From Bacillus thuringiensis (GTDB lineage Bacteria > Bacillota > Bacilli > Bacillales > Bacillaceae_G), in NCBI RefSeq assembly GCF_001182785.1, contig NZ_CP012099.1, positions 3,098,501 through 3,162,500 of the forward strand: a stretch of DNA of 64,000 bases, in the 5' to 3' direction. The notes under the pieces are model-generated. The model saw only the letters and a program-made list of their open reading frames with translations, searched no databases and was not told where the DNA came from. Position numbers and translations under genes: made by a program. Every line of letters begins with the position of its first letter. Position 1 is the first letter of the stretch. Positions 44,601-54,778 of the stretch are shown here, in pieces.

Positions 44601-45539
44601 ATGAAACAAATATATATTATTATCGGTGTTTTACTTATTTCATTACTTACAATTTATATTTTGTTCAATACTTCAATCATACAACCTCATACACCTTCTA
44701 AAGAAAATAAGAGAGAGCAACAAACCAATACTATTTCTTACGGATTGAAGGATAATCAAGGCCAACATATTAACAACGGTAGTACAATTACTAGTGAGGA
44801 TAATAAAATTAATGTATCATTATCATTCGTACATACTATTAACGAAAACCGAAAATATGGATTAATTGTTCTAGAAAATTACGAACAAAAACCTTTTAAA
44901 ATAGAAGATACTACTAATGAAATATCACACTATTTTTTTGATATGAAACCAAACAGTTCAATTACTACGAAAATCTCTTTACACATTTCTCCTAATGCAA
45001 GTGAATTAACCTTTTTAATAATTAAAAAACCTGAATACAAATTAAAAGATAATAACTTAAATAAAGCAGCCATTTTAGAAGATATTCTAAGTATGCGATA
45101 CTCAATGCATCCTCCTCAGAAAGAAAGCGAAAAAATAAAACTCTCCCTTATAGATCCAGATGCTATTTTAAAAGATGGTCTTTACGAACCATTATTTGTT
45201 ACGAACCGTGAAGAGAACTTACAAACTGTCTTCTTTGAAAAGGAAGGCAAGCAATTAACCCTATCAAACGGTAATGAAACAAAAGATGAAATGACTTACG
45301 CAATCGTGGCTTTTAAAGATTGGAAACAAGTTGAAATATTTAACAATAGAAAAGTCGTTTATACTAAGGTTGCACCTGAAACGAGACAAATCTTTAATTT
45401 CACATTGCCTTCAGTGAATCAGGAAAGTAATTTTCAACTCGTCGCTTTTCCATTTCCTTTTAAAGTTAGCGAAGAAGATTATGTCAGTCAACAAGTATTC
45501 AGTTCCTTTCGCATCGTAATTGAAAATGAAAATAAATAA
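44601..45539 (+). CDS. Hypothetical membrane-anchored extracellular protein
   Basis: 312 residues from the ATG at 44601 (GAGGTG upstream). One N-terminal transmembrane helix (IYIIIGVLLISLLTIYILF), then a beta-rich extracellular domain with repeated sandwich-like strands (NVSLSFVHTINENRKYGLIVLE; SITTKISLHISPNASELTFLII). No family recognised. Its position behind the secreted protein suggests related roles. Confidence 0.7.
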   Translation: MKQIYIIIGVLLISLLTIYILFNTSIIQPHTPSKENKREQQTNTISYGLKDNQGQHINNGSTITSEDNKINVSLSFVHTINENRKYGLIVLENYEQKPFKIEDTTNEISHYFFDMKPNSSITTKISLHISPNASELTFLIIKKPEYKLKDNNLNKAAILEDILSMRYSMHPPQKESEKIKLSLIDPDAILKDGLYEPLFVTNREENLQTVFFEKEGKQLTLSNGNETKDEMTYAIVAFKDWKQVEIFNNRKVVYTKVAPETRQIFNFTLPSVNQESNFQLVAFPFPFKVSEEDYVSQQVFSSFRIVIENENK

Positions 45540-45566
45540 GTTATACTGTGCACATTACAACAACCA

Positions 45567-45596
45567 AAAAAGGCCTACTCACACGAGTAGGCTTTT
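45567..45596. terminator. Bidirectional terminator
   Basis: AAAAGGCCTACTC / GAGTAGGCTTTT between converging genes. Confidence 0.8.
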
Positions 45597-45600
45597 GAAA

Positions 45601-46290
45601 CTACGAAAGTTTCGTCAATAACTGATTTAAATCTTTTTTCGTTTTCGTCGTTAAAGATTTCATTTTATTAATATCGATTTTTTCTTTCTCCGCTCCTACA
45701 ATTAACGGATACATACTTTGACCGATTGTTTTAGAATCCGTCGGATGTGATGCCTCTAGCTCTTTTTCAATCACATCCCACTTTTCATTAATTTGTTTGC
45801 CAAGCTTATTCACTGTTTCCAATTTCGGATTAGCAGCTAACTGCTTGTCCAAACTATCAATTAATGCTACAACTTCTTTAACATTCGTTTTCACAGCAAC
45901 ACTTTTCTTCGGATCTTTCGTTGTCTTTCCGTTATTGTTTGTGCTTGTACTTGTGCTTTGATCTGTTGTTTTCCCGCTAGTCGTTTGATCATTCGTTTTT
46001 CCTGTCGTCTCTTTTTCTTTTGTTTTTACATTTTCGTTTTGAGTTGACGTTTTGCCGTTACTTTCTGTCCCTGATGATTCTTTCGTATTTTTTGCATCCT
46101 TATCTGTTTTTTCAGTATCTTTCGTTGTTTTTGACGCTTCATCTGCACTTGTCGTTTTTGCTTCTCCATCATTTTGCGCAGTTACTTGCTCTTTCTTTTC
46201 CGTTTCTTTATCTGCTGAAGGACTACAAGCTGCCATAGTAAGCATTGTACCAATTGTTATCGATGCGATAGCGACCTTTTTTAATTTCAT
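45601..46290 (-). CDS. Hypothetical lipoprotein with Ser/Thr/Lys-rich spacer
   Basis: 229 residues from the ATG at 46290 (GGGGGA upstream; the longer frame lacks a site). Lipoprotein signal VAIASITIGTMLTMAAC, then about 110 residues of low-complexity Thr/Ser/Lys/Asp/Glu, then a helical C-terminal domain (KEVVALIDSLDKQLAANPKLETVNKLGKQINEKWDVIEKEL). No family recognised. Confidence 0.75.
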   Translation of the reverse strand: MKLKKVAIASITIGTMLTMAACSPSADKETEKKEQVTAQNDGEAKTTSADEASKTTKDTEKTDKDAKNTKESSGTESNGKTSTQNENVKTKEKETTGKTNDQTTSGKTTDQSTSTSTNNNGKTTKDPKKSVAVKTNVKEVVALIDSLDKQLAANPKLETVNKLGKQINEKWDVIEKELEASHPTDSKTIGQSMYPLIVGAEKEKIDINKMKSLTTKTKKDLNQLLTKLS

Positions 46291-46629
46291 ATAAATCCCC
46301 CTATGTTTTACATAATTTATCCTCCCCTTTACGATTCGATTTCCCCTTAAAAAATCCCTTTTCACACGAATTATCATCTTTCCGACAGTAATCTTCATAA
46401 TAATACGGACAAAAACCGATAAGCTCATTTTAATATTCGAGTTTCTTCTACTTCATTTTTCTGCTCGCCAGTAAAAGAAAAAGAGTATATTGTCACATTA
46501 AGAATTACTATCTTCATATGACGATATACTCTTCTATCAAATTTTTATCTTTCTTGACATTTTATTTATACAAAAAAAATAAAATTTTCTTTCGTTTTTT
46601 GCTTCTCAATATTTGTTAACATAATATTT
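46291..46629. other. Intergenic region with an imperfect inverted repeat
   Basis: No gene seen. AGAGTATATTGTCA (46482-46495) and TGACGATATACTCT (46519-46532) form a 14-bp dyad with a 23-base loop and one mismatch. It lies 100 bases past the SDR stop and may act as its terminator. Confidence 0.45.
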
Positions 46630-47403
46630 TTATGAATAACCACCATTCGAGTGAATGACTTGCCCAGTAACCCATTTCGCTTCTTCACTTACTAAAAAAG
46701 AAATTAAGCGCGCAGCATCCATTGTTTCTCCAACTCTACCTTGCGGGAATTTCCATACTAAATAATGTTTTAATTCTTCTGTAATCCACCCTGTATTTGT
46801 TGGTCCTGGATCAACGGCATTAACAGTAATCCCCTTCTCCATCGCTACTGGTGCTACTGACTTTGTAAATGCTTCAATTGCTCCCTTCGTTGCTGCATAT
46901 GCTAGTTCATCTGGCATTGGACCTACTGACTGCCCTGAAGTAAGATTAATAATACTCCCGCTCGTTTTAAGTGAATAATGTTTTATAAACAATGAACTTA
47001 ATAACATAGTAGCCCGAACATTAACTGTATAATGTTTATCCAACTGCTCTACATCTAATTCCTCAATTCTCGTATGAGTAGAATACACTGCATTATTAAT
47101 TAGAATAGATGGATCACCTAACCGTTCTGATACCATATAAAACAAACGATTTGGCGAATAAGACTGCGATAAATTGATTTCTGCCATTTCACATCGCACA
47201 TCGTAACTTTCAATTTCCTTTTTCAGCAAAAAGGGTTCTTGATCACTCATTCCCCATGGCATCGCTTTATCATACTTTGGCCAATACGTGAAAAAAATGT
47301 CTATCCCCTTTTGAGCAAGCACCTTGCATACAGCTGCACCAATTCCATTCAGACGAGTTGCCCCTGTTACAATTGCTATTTTCTTCACCTTTTTCTCCTC
47401 CAT
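46630..47403 (-). CDS. Short-chain dehydrogenase/reductase
   Basis: 257 residues. Cofactor motif TGATRLNGIGAAV (variant of TGxxxGxG), NNA at ILINNAVYS, catalytic Ser in NLTSGQS and YAATK as YxxxK. The C-terminus (TGQVIHSNGGYS) is typical of FabG-like SDRs. Substrate unknown. GGAG-type site before the ATG. Confidence 0.92.
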   Translation of the reverse strand: MEEKKVKKIAIVTGATRLNGIGAAVCKVLAQKGIDIFFTYWPKYDKAMPWGMSDQEPFLLKKEIESYDVRCEMAEINLSQSYSPNRLFYMVSERLGDPSILINNAVYSTHTRIEELDVEQLDKHYTVNVRATMLLSSLFIKHYSLKTSGSIINLTSGQSVGPMPDELAYAATKGAIEAFTKSVAPVAMEKGITVNAVDPGPTNTGWITEELKHYLVWKFPQGRVGETMDAARLISFLVSEEAKWVTGQVIHSNGGYS

Positions 47404-47445
47404 CTATACACAGATCCCCTGCATGAATACAGAGGATCTATCTTC

Positions 47446-49104
47446 TTATTGAATATTTGACAGTATACGTTCAGCACCTAATTTTAACATTTTAATAAAG
47501 ATATAATTTACAATCGTAAACATTACAAATAAAACGATAAACATAACCCACAGTCCGACATGAAGGAAGAAGTATAATACACTTACTCCCGCTACAATAA
47601 TTAAAGCTATTAAAATATTAGCTAAAAAATTCCACAATGTTGTATATCGGCTTTTAAATAATTTCTGTTCTGTATCCCAATGTATATCTGCAGTTTGTGC
47701 ATCCCAGCGTGTACCGATTAAATTAATTAACAATAACCCGTTCGCACTTAGTAAAAACCACAGTAACATGAAAACAGGAGAAATTCCTGCTACAACTGCC
47801 ATCGTAATACCGAATACTGCTAAAATAATTACATTAATTAACCAAGCCGTTATTGCTTTCGCAAAAAAGATGTCCGAAGCTTTTACAGGTAAATAACGAT
47901 TCACAAACCAAGAGCTTCCATCTCGCGAAAATGACGTTGTTGCAATGACGTTACTACCCATTAAAAATAACGATGCACAAAGACCAACACCAATTGCGAA
48001 TCCTGTTGTCTCTGGATTGTTAATATACTCTGTAATAAACTTTAAATTTCCATCTTGCACAAATAAAATAAAGAACAACATAATTGGCATAACGAAAGTT
48101 TGTACAATACAATTTAAGAAAAATTGTGGTGTACGGAATAACGTTTTAAATTCTTTTTTCACATACGCTTTTAAATGCGAACTTTGTACTGTTGATTTCT
48201 GTAAACCTTCCGCCGAAATAACTTGTTTCTTTGCTGTACTCGTTGAAAGTCCAATAACCCCTTTTAAATATGTACGCTCTGCAACGTAATAAAACAACAC
48301 AAAGAAGACAAATGAAATAACTGCAAAGATTATTACATATAAAGGACCTTTCCAATTTGCACTTTCTACTAATGCCACTGCTCCAAAATATGTAGTTGGA
48401 AAATAGTTTGTCATTTGTACTATAAGAGAAGATTGATTATTTACAAGGTATTCCGCAGCCCCGTCTCCAGAAAACGCACTTTTATTTCTCCACTGCATAA
48501 ATACGTTAATTCCTACAATAAATAGTATACTTACGATTCCAATAAATATATTTCCTCGATCTTTATTTTTCGCTATATTTGTATACCTCATAATAATTGT
48601 CATCAGTAACGAAGCTAATATTAACGGCACGATTGGGAAGAGTAAGTAAATAAAAATCATATATATGTAATATGTAATAAATGCGCCACTTTTTAAACCG
48701 TACGTAATGAAGATTGGTAATAAAATGAATGAACTCATTACGTACTGTGTAATTAATACCGTTAAAAATTTTGCCGAAATAATTTGCGCTGGTTTTAATG
48801 GTAACGGCAGTAACATTTCAATGTCATTGCTGTAGTAAAATACAGTTAAAATGTTCGTTATACTTATTAAAAATACCCATATACTCGCAATCGCAAGTCC
48901 CATTGCAATAATCATTCCCGGCTCTTGCCCTAATTGTTTCAGACCTTCATACATTCCGTGCGTCATCGAACCAAATATTAAAAAGCCAACAAATAAAATA
49001 GCTGCAAATGAAAATAAATACGCCCCTCGCTTCTTTTTATCTGTTATAAAATCTGCATAATTTAATTTTAATAGTACCTTCGTTAACGTCCAAATTTTAC
49101 TCAT
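47446..49104 (-). CDS. ABC exporter permease
   Basis: 552 residues with about 12 membrane segments, matching the pattern of Firmicutes putative ABC exporters (PF16949 type): ILTVFYYSNDIEMLLPLPLKP, KEFKTLFRTPQFFLNC, NRYLPVKASDIFFAK. Overlaps the ATPase gene by 8 bases, so the two are one exporter. Substrate unknown. Confidence 0.88.
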   Translation of the reverse strand: MSKIWTLTKVLLKLNYADFITDKKKRGAYLFSFAAILFVGFLIFGSMTHGMYEGLKQLGQEPGMIIAMGLAIASIWVFLISITNILTVFYYSNDIEMLLPLPLKPAQIISAKFLTVLITQYVMSSFILLPIFITYGLKSGAFITYYIYMIFIYLLFPIVPLILASLLMTIIMRYTNIAKNKDRGNIFIGIVSILFIVGINVFMQWRNKSAFSGDGAAEYLVNNQSSLIVQMTNYFPTTYFGAVALVESANWKGPLYVIIFAVISFVFFVLFYYVAERTYLKGVIGLSTSTAKKQVISAEGLQKSTVQSSHLKAYVKKEFKTLFRTPQFFLNCIVQTFVMPIMLFFILFVQDGNLKFITEYINNPETTGFAIGVGLCASLFLMGSNVIATTSFSRDGSSWFVNRYLPVKASDIFFAKAITAWLINVIILAVFGITMAVVAGISPVFMLLWFLLSANGLLLINLIGTRWDAQTADIHWDTEQKLFKSRYTTLWNFLANILIALIIVAGVSVLYFFLHVGLWVMFIVLFVMFTIVNYIFIKMLKLGAERILSNIQ

Positions 49105-49831
49105 TTCCCGTCATCTCCAAGAACATTTTTTCAAGTGATTCATTGGATTTAAAATGATCTCTCATTTCATCTAAATTCCCTTTAAACTGCAAATTCCCCT
49201 TATTAATAATCGCGACGCGGTCACAGATTTTTTCCGCTACTTCTAATACGTGTGTAGAGAAAAATACAATCTTTCCTTTATCCGCGTGTTCTCTCATCAT
49301 TTCTTTTAAAATATATGCAGATTTCGGATCAAGCCCTGTTAACGGTTCATCTAAAATCCATACATCTGGTTCATGCACGAGCACACCAATAATAACGATT
49401 TTTTGTCTCATACCGTGCGAATAACTTTGAATTTGATCAGATAATGCATTATAAAGATCAAACTTCTTCGCTAAAGACTCTATTCGTTCTTGTCTTACTT
49501 CTTTCGGCACTTCATACATATCAGCCATAAAGTTTAAATATTCAATTCCTTTTAAACGTAAAAACATATCCGGACTATCCGGCACATAACCAAACGTCTT
49601 CTTCGCTTCCATCGGCTCTTCCATAATATTTTTTCCGTTAATCGTAATAGTCCCTTTGTCCACTCCGTGAATACCAGTAATCATCTTAATTGTCGTTGAT
49701 TTACCCGCACCATTCGGTCCTAAAAATCCAAAGATTTCGCCGCTAGGTACAGATAAACTTAAATCTTTTACTGCATAAGTAGACCCATTATAACTTTTTG
49801 ACACATTCGTAATTTCAATCATTCCATCCAA
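49097..49831 (-). CDS. ABC exporter ATPase
   Basis: 244 residues. Walker A GPNGAGKST, signature YSHGMRQK (variant LSGGQ), Walker B VWILDEPLTGLDP, and the H-loop STHVL. Partner of the overlapping permease. Confidence 0.95.
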   Translation of the reverse strand: MDGMIEITNVSKSYNGSTYAVKDLSLSVPSGEIFGFLGPNGAGKSTTIKMITGIHGVDKGTITINGKNIMEEPMEAKKTFGYVPDSPDMFLRLKGIEYLNFMADMYEVPKEVRQERIESLAKKFDLYNALSDQIQSYSHGMRQKIVIIGVLVHEPDVWILDEPLTGLDPKSAYILKEMMREHADKGKIVFFSTHVLEVAEKICDRVAIINKGNLQFKGNLDEMRDHFKSNESLEKMFLEMTGNE

Positions 49832-49910
49832 TCCTTTCCTTAATTACCAAATAACTATATTGATATTATAGCATACTTCTATTTTAAGATTTTTACATTT
49901 TTCAGTTTAT

Positions 49911-50105
49911 TTAACCTTTAAAATAAATATACACCCCTAATCCAACAACTAAAACGACAGCTAGTATAATATAAATCATTGTTAATCGTTTAATATTCCC
50001 CTTTGTCGCTTTGCTATAATTTGCATCACCATTCCGCCCAATTAACACCGTCGCAATGACAGTAATCACTACAAGTAATACAACGATCATGATCCAAGTT
50101 AGCAT
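49911..50105 (-). CDS. Small two-helix membrane protein
   Basis: 64 residues, two transmembrane helices (WIMIVVLLVVITVIATVLIG; LTMIYIILAVVLVVGLGVYIYF) joined by a basic loop. GAGGGGGAGGAAG precedes the ATG. Function unknown. Confidence 0.75.
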   Translation of the reverse strand: MLTWIMIVVLLVVITVIATVLIGRNGDANYSKATKGNIKRLTMIYIILAVVLVVGLGVYIYFKG

Positions 50106-50284
50106 TTCTTCCTCCCCCTCCTTACAACCATTTTACAATATTATCCTCTTTATTTCGCAGCATATTTCCTCTTTTTACTATTATTATGAAGCAAACTGGA
50201 AAACTATTATTACCATTCCTATCCAATTGTGATATATTTGTAACATAACGTGACTTATTTCTAACAACGTAAGGAGGACCTATC

Positions 50285-50644
50285 ATGAAAACAACTTGGA
50301 TAAAATATTTAGGATTTCTCGGTTTCTTCGGTTTCCTCGGATTTTTTTATGAAAAAGGATTGTTTACTATGTTCTGTTTCTTCTCCTTTTTCACATCGTA
50401 TAGAACAGTTCAACACGATGAACTGTTTGAACAAATTGTCAATAAATCGTGCCGCAATGCATTTATCGTTACGTTACTAACTACCGCAATCATTATGTTT
50501 ATTGAAATGTTATTTCCAAACCCGGCGCTACAAGAAATTGATATCGCTCTTATTTTCGGTACACTCATTCTTACGTTCGGTTTTTCTATGTTCTTTTATG
50601 ATAAACCTGTTGATGAAATGGAAGATGCACCATGGCGTTCGTAA
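50285..50644 (+). CDS. DUF3796 family membrane protein
   Basis: 119 residues with three to four hydrophobic segments ([15 protein letters not shown] at the start is typical of DUF3796). AAGGAGGACC precedes the ATG. The 13-base overlap with the Xre gene implies joint translation. Confidence 0.85.
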   Translation: MKTTWIKYLGFLGFFGFLGFFYEKGLFTMFCFFSFFTSYRTVQHDELFEQIVNKSCRNAFIVTLLTTAIIMFIEMLFPNPALQEIDIALIFGTLILTFGFSMFFYDKPVDEMEDAPWRS

Positions 50645-50832
50645 CGAGGATAAAAGAATACCGCGCCAAATTGAACATGACACAAGAAGATTTAGCAAAG
50701 AGCATTGGTGTACGCCGTGAAACAATTAGCCACCTTGAAAAAGGTAAGTATAATCCTTCATTGCAACTCGCTCACGATATAGCGAAGGCACTTCATAGTA
50801 CGATTGATGAGATTTTTATTTTTGAGGATTAA
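50632..50832 (+). CDS. Xre-family helix-turn-helix regulator
   Basis: 66 residues, almost only the [39 protein letters not shown]. No effector domain. Small stand-alone Xre proteins next to DUF-type membrane proteins are common in Bacillus and may form a sensor-regulator pair. Confidence 0.92.
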   Translation: MAFVTRIKEYRAKLNMTQEDLAKSIGVRRETISHLEKGKYNPSLQLAHDIAKALHSTIDEIFIFED

Positions 50833-50863
50833 TTAAGGGTACAAAATCACCAGAACCACGTAA

Positions 50864-50901
50864 AAATACCGGCATCCTTCCTATGAAGAATACCGGTATT
50901 T
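50864..50901. terminator. Bidirectional terminator-like hairpin
   Basis: AAATACCGG..CTTC / GAAG..CCGGTATTT between converging genes. Confidence 0.65.
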
Positions 50902-50909
50902 CTCATTTA

Positions 50910-51875
50910 TCATCCATACAAAACCGCATGAAATACGCCTAACAGTAAATATTGATCGTCTATATAATCCTCATCATATAGATTCATCTCAATGTAATAC
51001 ATATCTTCCTCAAGACGAATATTCCAATCTGCAGTTACATAGCCGTTTCGTAATAACTTTCCAAGCCCAATTGTAGTTTTGTGAACAACAAATTCTTCTC
51101 TCTTATATGTAAAGGTAAATAAGAAATTTGCATCCAATAACTTTCCGTCACATACAAGTATTTCATGCTCTGCATCATTATTATCGATGTACGTTACTAA
51201 AATCTTTCTTTGGCGCTGCCTACTTACATCCTTTGCAATGACGCGAATATTTTTCTTAATATCCTTTATTTCATAAATGATATTACTACCAATTTTCGGA
51301 ATAAAATCCAGCACTCTCATCAGCGTATTTTTATAATAGCCCCTTACTACGCCTACTTGCTCGCTTCCATTATAAACCTCTATCGGCGTCGTATCTGCTT
51401 TGCTATCACACGGTCGTTTGTAAGAAAGCTGCATCATTCGCTCTCCTCTTAAGTACTGATCAAACGTCACAGGATATTCTATCGCACGCAGTTCCTTATT
51501 TAGCTCATATAAATAGCATTGAACGCTCTCTACTAATGTTTCAGTAGAGATACGCTCTTGAAGTTCAAATTCTTGCCAGCTGGAAGAAACATTCCATTGG
51601 TTATGATCCTCTTCATAGAAGAAGCCAAGAATGACCTCTTCACGGTCAGCCGTTTCATATTTCATAGGCACGTTTTGCCCGTGTTGAACTTGTTCCATCC
51701 ACTGACCTAAATAAATGCCCAGCTCAGCAACCTTTATACTTGATTTTTGAAAAAATACGCTTTCACTCGCGCAAATCGTTACATCTCCTTCGATAAAGCC
51801 CTTTGAATAAGCATCATACCGCGGCTCATCCTTCTGCGGAAGATTCTTGTCTAACTCAAATAAAAACGTTACCAT
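50910..51875 (-). CDS. Protein with tubby/LURP-like C-terminal domain
   Basis: 321 residues, cytoplasmic. The N-terminal half (ELDKNLPQKDEPRYDAYSKGFIEGDVTI...) is a mixed alpha/beta domain I do not recognise. The C-terminal half (about 170-320: GVVRGYYKNTLMRVLDF, IIYEIKDIKKNIRVIAKDV, LDANFLFTFTYKREEFVVHKTTIG, WNIRLEEDMYYIEMNLYD) has the strand pattern of tubby/LURP-one/YxjI-type proteins. Function unknown. Confidence 0.7.
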   Translation of the reverse strand: MVTFLFELDKNLPQKDEPRYDAYSKGFIEGDVTICASESVFFQKSSIKVAELGIYLGQWMEQVQHGQNVPMKYETADREEVILGFFYEEDHNQWNVSSSWQEFELQERISTETLVESVQCYLYELNKELRAIEYPVTFDQYLRGERMMQLSYKRPCDSKADTTPIEVYNGSEQVGVVRGYYKNTLMRVLDFIPKIGSNIIYEIKDIKKNIRVIAKDVSRQRQRKILVTYIDNNDAEHEILVCDGKLLDANFLFTFTYKREEFVVHKTTIGLGKLLRNGYVTADWNIRLEEDMYYIEMNLYDEDYIDDQYLLLGVFHAVLYG

Positions 51876-51945
51876 CCTTTATTCACCTCTAGTTGTTACA
51901 CAGCTCTTACCTATATTGACCGTAACTAAAAATATATCAATACAA

Positions 51946-52656
51946 TTAAAATGAAGCTACCTTTTCTTCAGCCACTTCTGCAATTTCTAAAATTTGTAGA
52001 AGACTCTCCACTTCATAAGTCGGCTTAACTTCTGCCCTATTTTCTTTCAAACTCGGATTATACCAACATGTATCAATGCCGTAGTCTTCTCCGCCTTTCA
52101 TATCAGAAGTTAACGAATCTCCAACCATAAGTACACTTGATTTATCCGTAATTCCAAATTTCTCAAATGCATAATCAAAAATCTCACGTGCTGGCTTTTG
52201 ATGACCAACTTCTTCAGAAATAATAATATGATCAAAGAAATTACATAAAGGCGAATTTCCGATTCTTGATTGTTGCACCTTCGTATATCCATTCGTAATA
52301 ATACCTAGCTTGCAATCTTGTAGATTTTCACATAATTGCACAGCACCTTCTATAAGATGTACTTCTTTCCCTAAGTTTTCAAGATATACATCGCTAAATT
52401 GCTGTGCATCTACGTCTATATTATGAAGTGCAAATAATTGTCTAAATCGATCTACTGCTAATTCACTTAGCGTAATCATTTTATTTTCTAAATCTCTCCA
52501 TAATCCATTACTAATCTCTTTATAGCTTGCAAGATAATCATTATACCCTGTAGGCATGCCGAACTGTACAAACGCATTGTGTAATGCATTTCTTTCCGTT
52601 TCAGGGAAATCTAATAATGTATCGTCTACGTCGAATAGTATTACTTTGTATTTCAT
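51946..52656 (-). CDS. yjjG: HAD phosphatase, YjjG-type nucleotidase
   Basis: 236 residues. HAD motifs: DVDDTLLDFPETE (nucleophile and general acid Asp), motif II IITNGYTKVQ, the Lys in EEVGHQKPAREIF, and motif IV VGDSLTSDMKGG. This matches the YjjG/non-canonical pyrimidine nucleotidase group, which removes damaged nucleotides. Confidence 0.9.
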   Translation of the reverse strand: MKYKVILFDVDDTLLDFPETERNALHNAFVQFGMPTGYNDYLASYKEISNGLWRDLENKMITLSELAVDRFRQLFALHNIDVDAQQFSDVYLENLGKEVHLIEGAVQLCENLQDCKLGIITNGYTKVQQSRIGNSPLCNFFDHIIISEEVGHQKPAREIFDYAFEKFGITDKSSVLMVGDSLTSDMKGGEDYGIDTCWYNPSLKENRAEVKPTYEVESLLQILEIAEVAEEKVASF

Positions 52657-52706
52657 GATGTTTTCCTCAACTCCTATATTCTCATTGCTTAATTATAACA
52701 ACAATA

Positions 52707-52738
52707 GTAAAAGGAGGCTAATCCAAATCAGCCTCCTT
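52707..52738 (-). terminator. Rho-independent terminator
   Basis: AAGGAGGCTA / AGCCTCCTT stem with TTTTACT on the minus strand; ends the phosphatase gene. Confidence 0.8.
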
Positions 52739-52745
52739 CTCATTA

Positions 52746-53765
52746 TTAATCTTCCAGCAATAACACTTTCATTTCTTCTAACGAATCTTTCGTAAAGCCA
52801 AGAGCTTTTTCGGCGTATGCTTCAACTGATCCGTATTGCTTTTGGATTCCATCAATCGCAGCTTGTAAATATTCGGCGCGCGCTTCAAACATTGCACCTA
52901 ATATTGCTCTGCTCTCATCATTTTGTAATTTCGCACCTAAAAAGGCCATCATTTTTTCATTTAGCTTTTCACGGAATCCGTTACTTAATAAGTAATCTTC
53001 CATTACTGTTTTTTCCGGTACACCTAGTAAAAGTAATAAAAGCGCTGAACCAAATCCAGTACGATCTTTTCCAGCTGTGCAGTGGTTTACTAATGGTAAG
53101 TTTTCCGGGTTTTGCGCTAAGTTTAAGAAGCTCACGAATGCCTCGTTACCACTTACGAAATCTTGATTCATTTTCACAAGATACTCACCTGGTTTTCCTA
53201 ACATAGAAAGGTCACCAACTTGGAAAAACTCATTTATATTTAAGTCTTTCGCTAAGTCTTGCATAACTGGTAAGCACACTTGACGAGCACCCGTAATTTC
53301 TGGATTCGGCTTATGCTTCACTTCAAAGTCTGTACGGTAATCACAAATTAACTTTAAACCAGACTTTTGTAAATACGCAATATCCCATTCTGTTAGTCCT
53401 GCTAATTCTTCAGAACGGTATAATTTGCCCCATTTCACTTTACGGCCTTCTGTCGTTTCATATCCTCCCATATCACGGAAGTTAAACGCGCCTTGTAATG
53501 GCAGTCTACGCTCAGCTACTGTTACTGCTTGTCCATTACTTCCTACTAATCTAAAATATGGACGTTCATTTTCACTCGGGTTTTCAATTGTATATGATAA
53601 TTCTCCATTTACCGTTGCAAGTAATTCTCCAGTTTCTTCAATATGTTCTGGTGAAGTACTCCAATAAATACGAACTTCTTCTATATTATTTTCCCATTTT
53701 ATTTGTAACGTATTATCTTCAATTCTTTCTACAGTTGCTTGTAGCCAATTTCTTTGCTGCTCCAT
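52746..53765 (-). CDS. IphP-type tyrosine phosphatase
   Basis: 339 residues. The N-terminal about 90 residues look like a fibronectin/Ig-like sandwich (TLQIKWENNIEEVRIYWSTSPEHIEETGELLA). The phosphatase domain starts NFRDMGGYETTEGRKVKWGKLYRSEELAGLT and has the P-loop HCTAGKDRTG (Cys-x5-Arg). No signal peptide, so intracellular or non-classically exported. Similar proteins remove phosphate from tyrosine or lipids. Confidence 0.88.
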   Translation of the reverse strand: MEQQRNWLQATVERIEDNTLQIKWENNIEEVRIYWSTSPEHIEETGELLATVNGELSYTIENPSENERPYFRLVGSNGQAVTVAERRLPLQGAFNFRDMGGYETTEGRKVKWGKLYRSEELAGLTEWDIAYLQKSGLKLICDYRTDFEVKHKPNPEITGARQVCLPVMQDLAKDLNINEFFQVGDLSMLGKPGEYLVKMNQDFVSGNEAFVSFLNLAQNPENLPLVNHCTAGKDRTGFGSALLLLLLGVPEKTVMEDYLLSNGFREKLNEKMMAFLGAKLQNDESRAILGAMFEARAEYLQAAIDGIQKQYGSVEAYAEKALGFTKDSLEEMKVLLLED

Positions 53766-53932
53766 TCTTTCACCAACGCTTTCTCTTATAGTAAAATCTT
53801 ACTCTATTTTATTATAGGAATAACTACTTTGTCGTTCTCATTTTTCTTTTTATCTTACAAACAGGCGAAAAGTTCTTTTACTTGTTCAAAATTTGTACAC
53901 GGGTTCCCACTAGATGTGTCCCAGAGTATATC

Positions 53933-54655
53933 TTAAAACTCCCTCACATACCGCTCAGTACAACTCAGCAACTGACATCCGTTCTTTTCAAAAACATCCT
54001 TCATCCACTCATTTTGTATATTTGTCTCACCAATATAATAAGATGCACCTATTTCCTTTAAGACAAACATCGCACCTGCAAATAGTGCAGCTTCATATCC
54101 CTTGTTACGCATATTTGGAGTAACTGCGAAGTACATAAGTTTCCCTTCTTCTAACGTACCTCTTTCAATACGCGGGATTACAATTCCTATCGGCTCTTCA
54201 TCGACACTCGCTGTTAAGCAATGTTCTTTCCAGTGCTCACCAATTTCTTGTAGCATCATATGCACAAATTGATCATGAGCGACTGGTTCTCCCGTCGCTT
54301 CATTCCACAGTGAATAAAAAGCCTCTTCCCCTACTTCTTCAATTAACTTAAAATCAACTTCACTTTCTACATCTTCTACTTCGTATATATCTTTAAATAC
54401 AATCATGTTTTCCTTAACATATTCAAATGAATACGTTTCAAAACATTTTTTATACACATCATAATTTGGACTTTTTGAAGAGATTTCAAAATGTAGTTTT
54501 TCTAATCCATCTTTTTCAGCTTCAGCAACGTAATATTGCACCATCTCTTCTAATTGCTCTTCTGTAAAAACCTCTGCATTATTTTCTTTTATCATAATAG
54601 AAGAAGCACTTCTTCTTATTTTAAAATGTTTTTCTAACTGTTCTATCATCGTCAT
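53933..54655 (-). CDS. GNAT-family acetyltransferase
   Basis: 240 residues. GNAT fold in the C-terminal half: acetyl-CoA loop TPNMRNKGYEAALFAG, preceded by strand GIVIPRIERGTLEEGKLMYFAV. Substrate unknown. Start ATG has GAGGGAAG upstream. Confidence 0.82.
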   Translation of the reverse strand: MTMIEQLEKHFKIRRSASSIMIKENNAEVFTEEQLEEMVQYYVAEAEKDGLEKLHFEISSKSPNYDVYKKCFETYSFEYVKENMIVFKDIYEVEDVESEVDFKLIEEVGEEAFYSLWNEATGEPVAHDQFVHMMLQEIGEHWKEHCLTASVDEEPIGIVIPRIERGTLEEGKLMYFAVTPNMRNKGYEAALFAGAMFVLKEIGASYYIGETNIQNEWMKDVFEKNGCQLLSCTERYVREF

Positions 54656-54778
54656 ATTCTTCCCTCATCTATATCATACTCGAATTTCTAATCGTTCTCC
54701 TTGCATGAGCAGGATTGTCCTTGAATATATAGAATACTAGAAAAGATCGCATCTTTAAAGTGCGGAGGAGGTTCTCCA

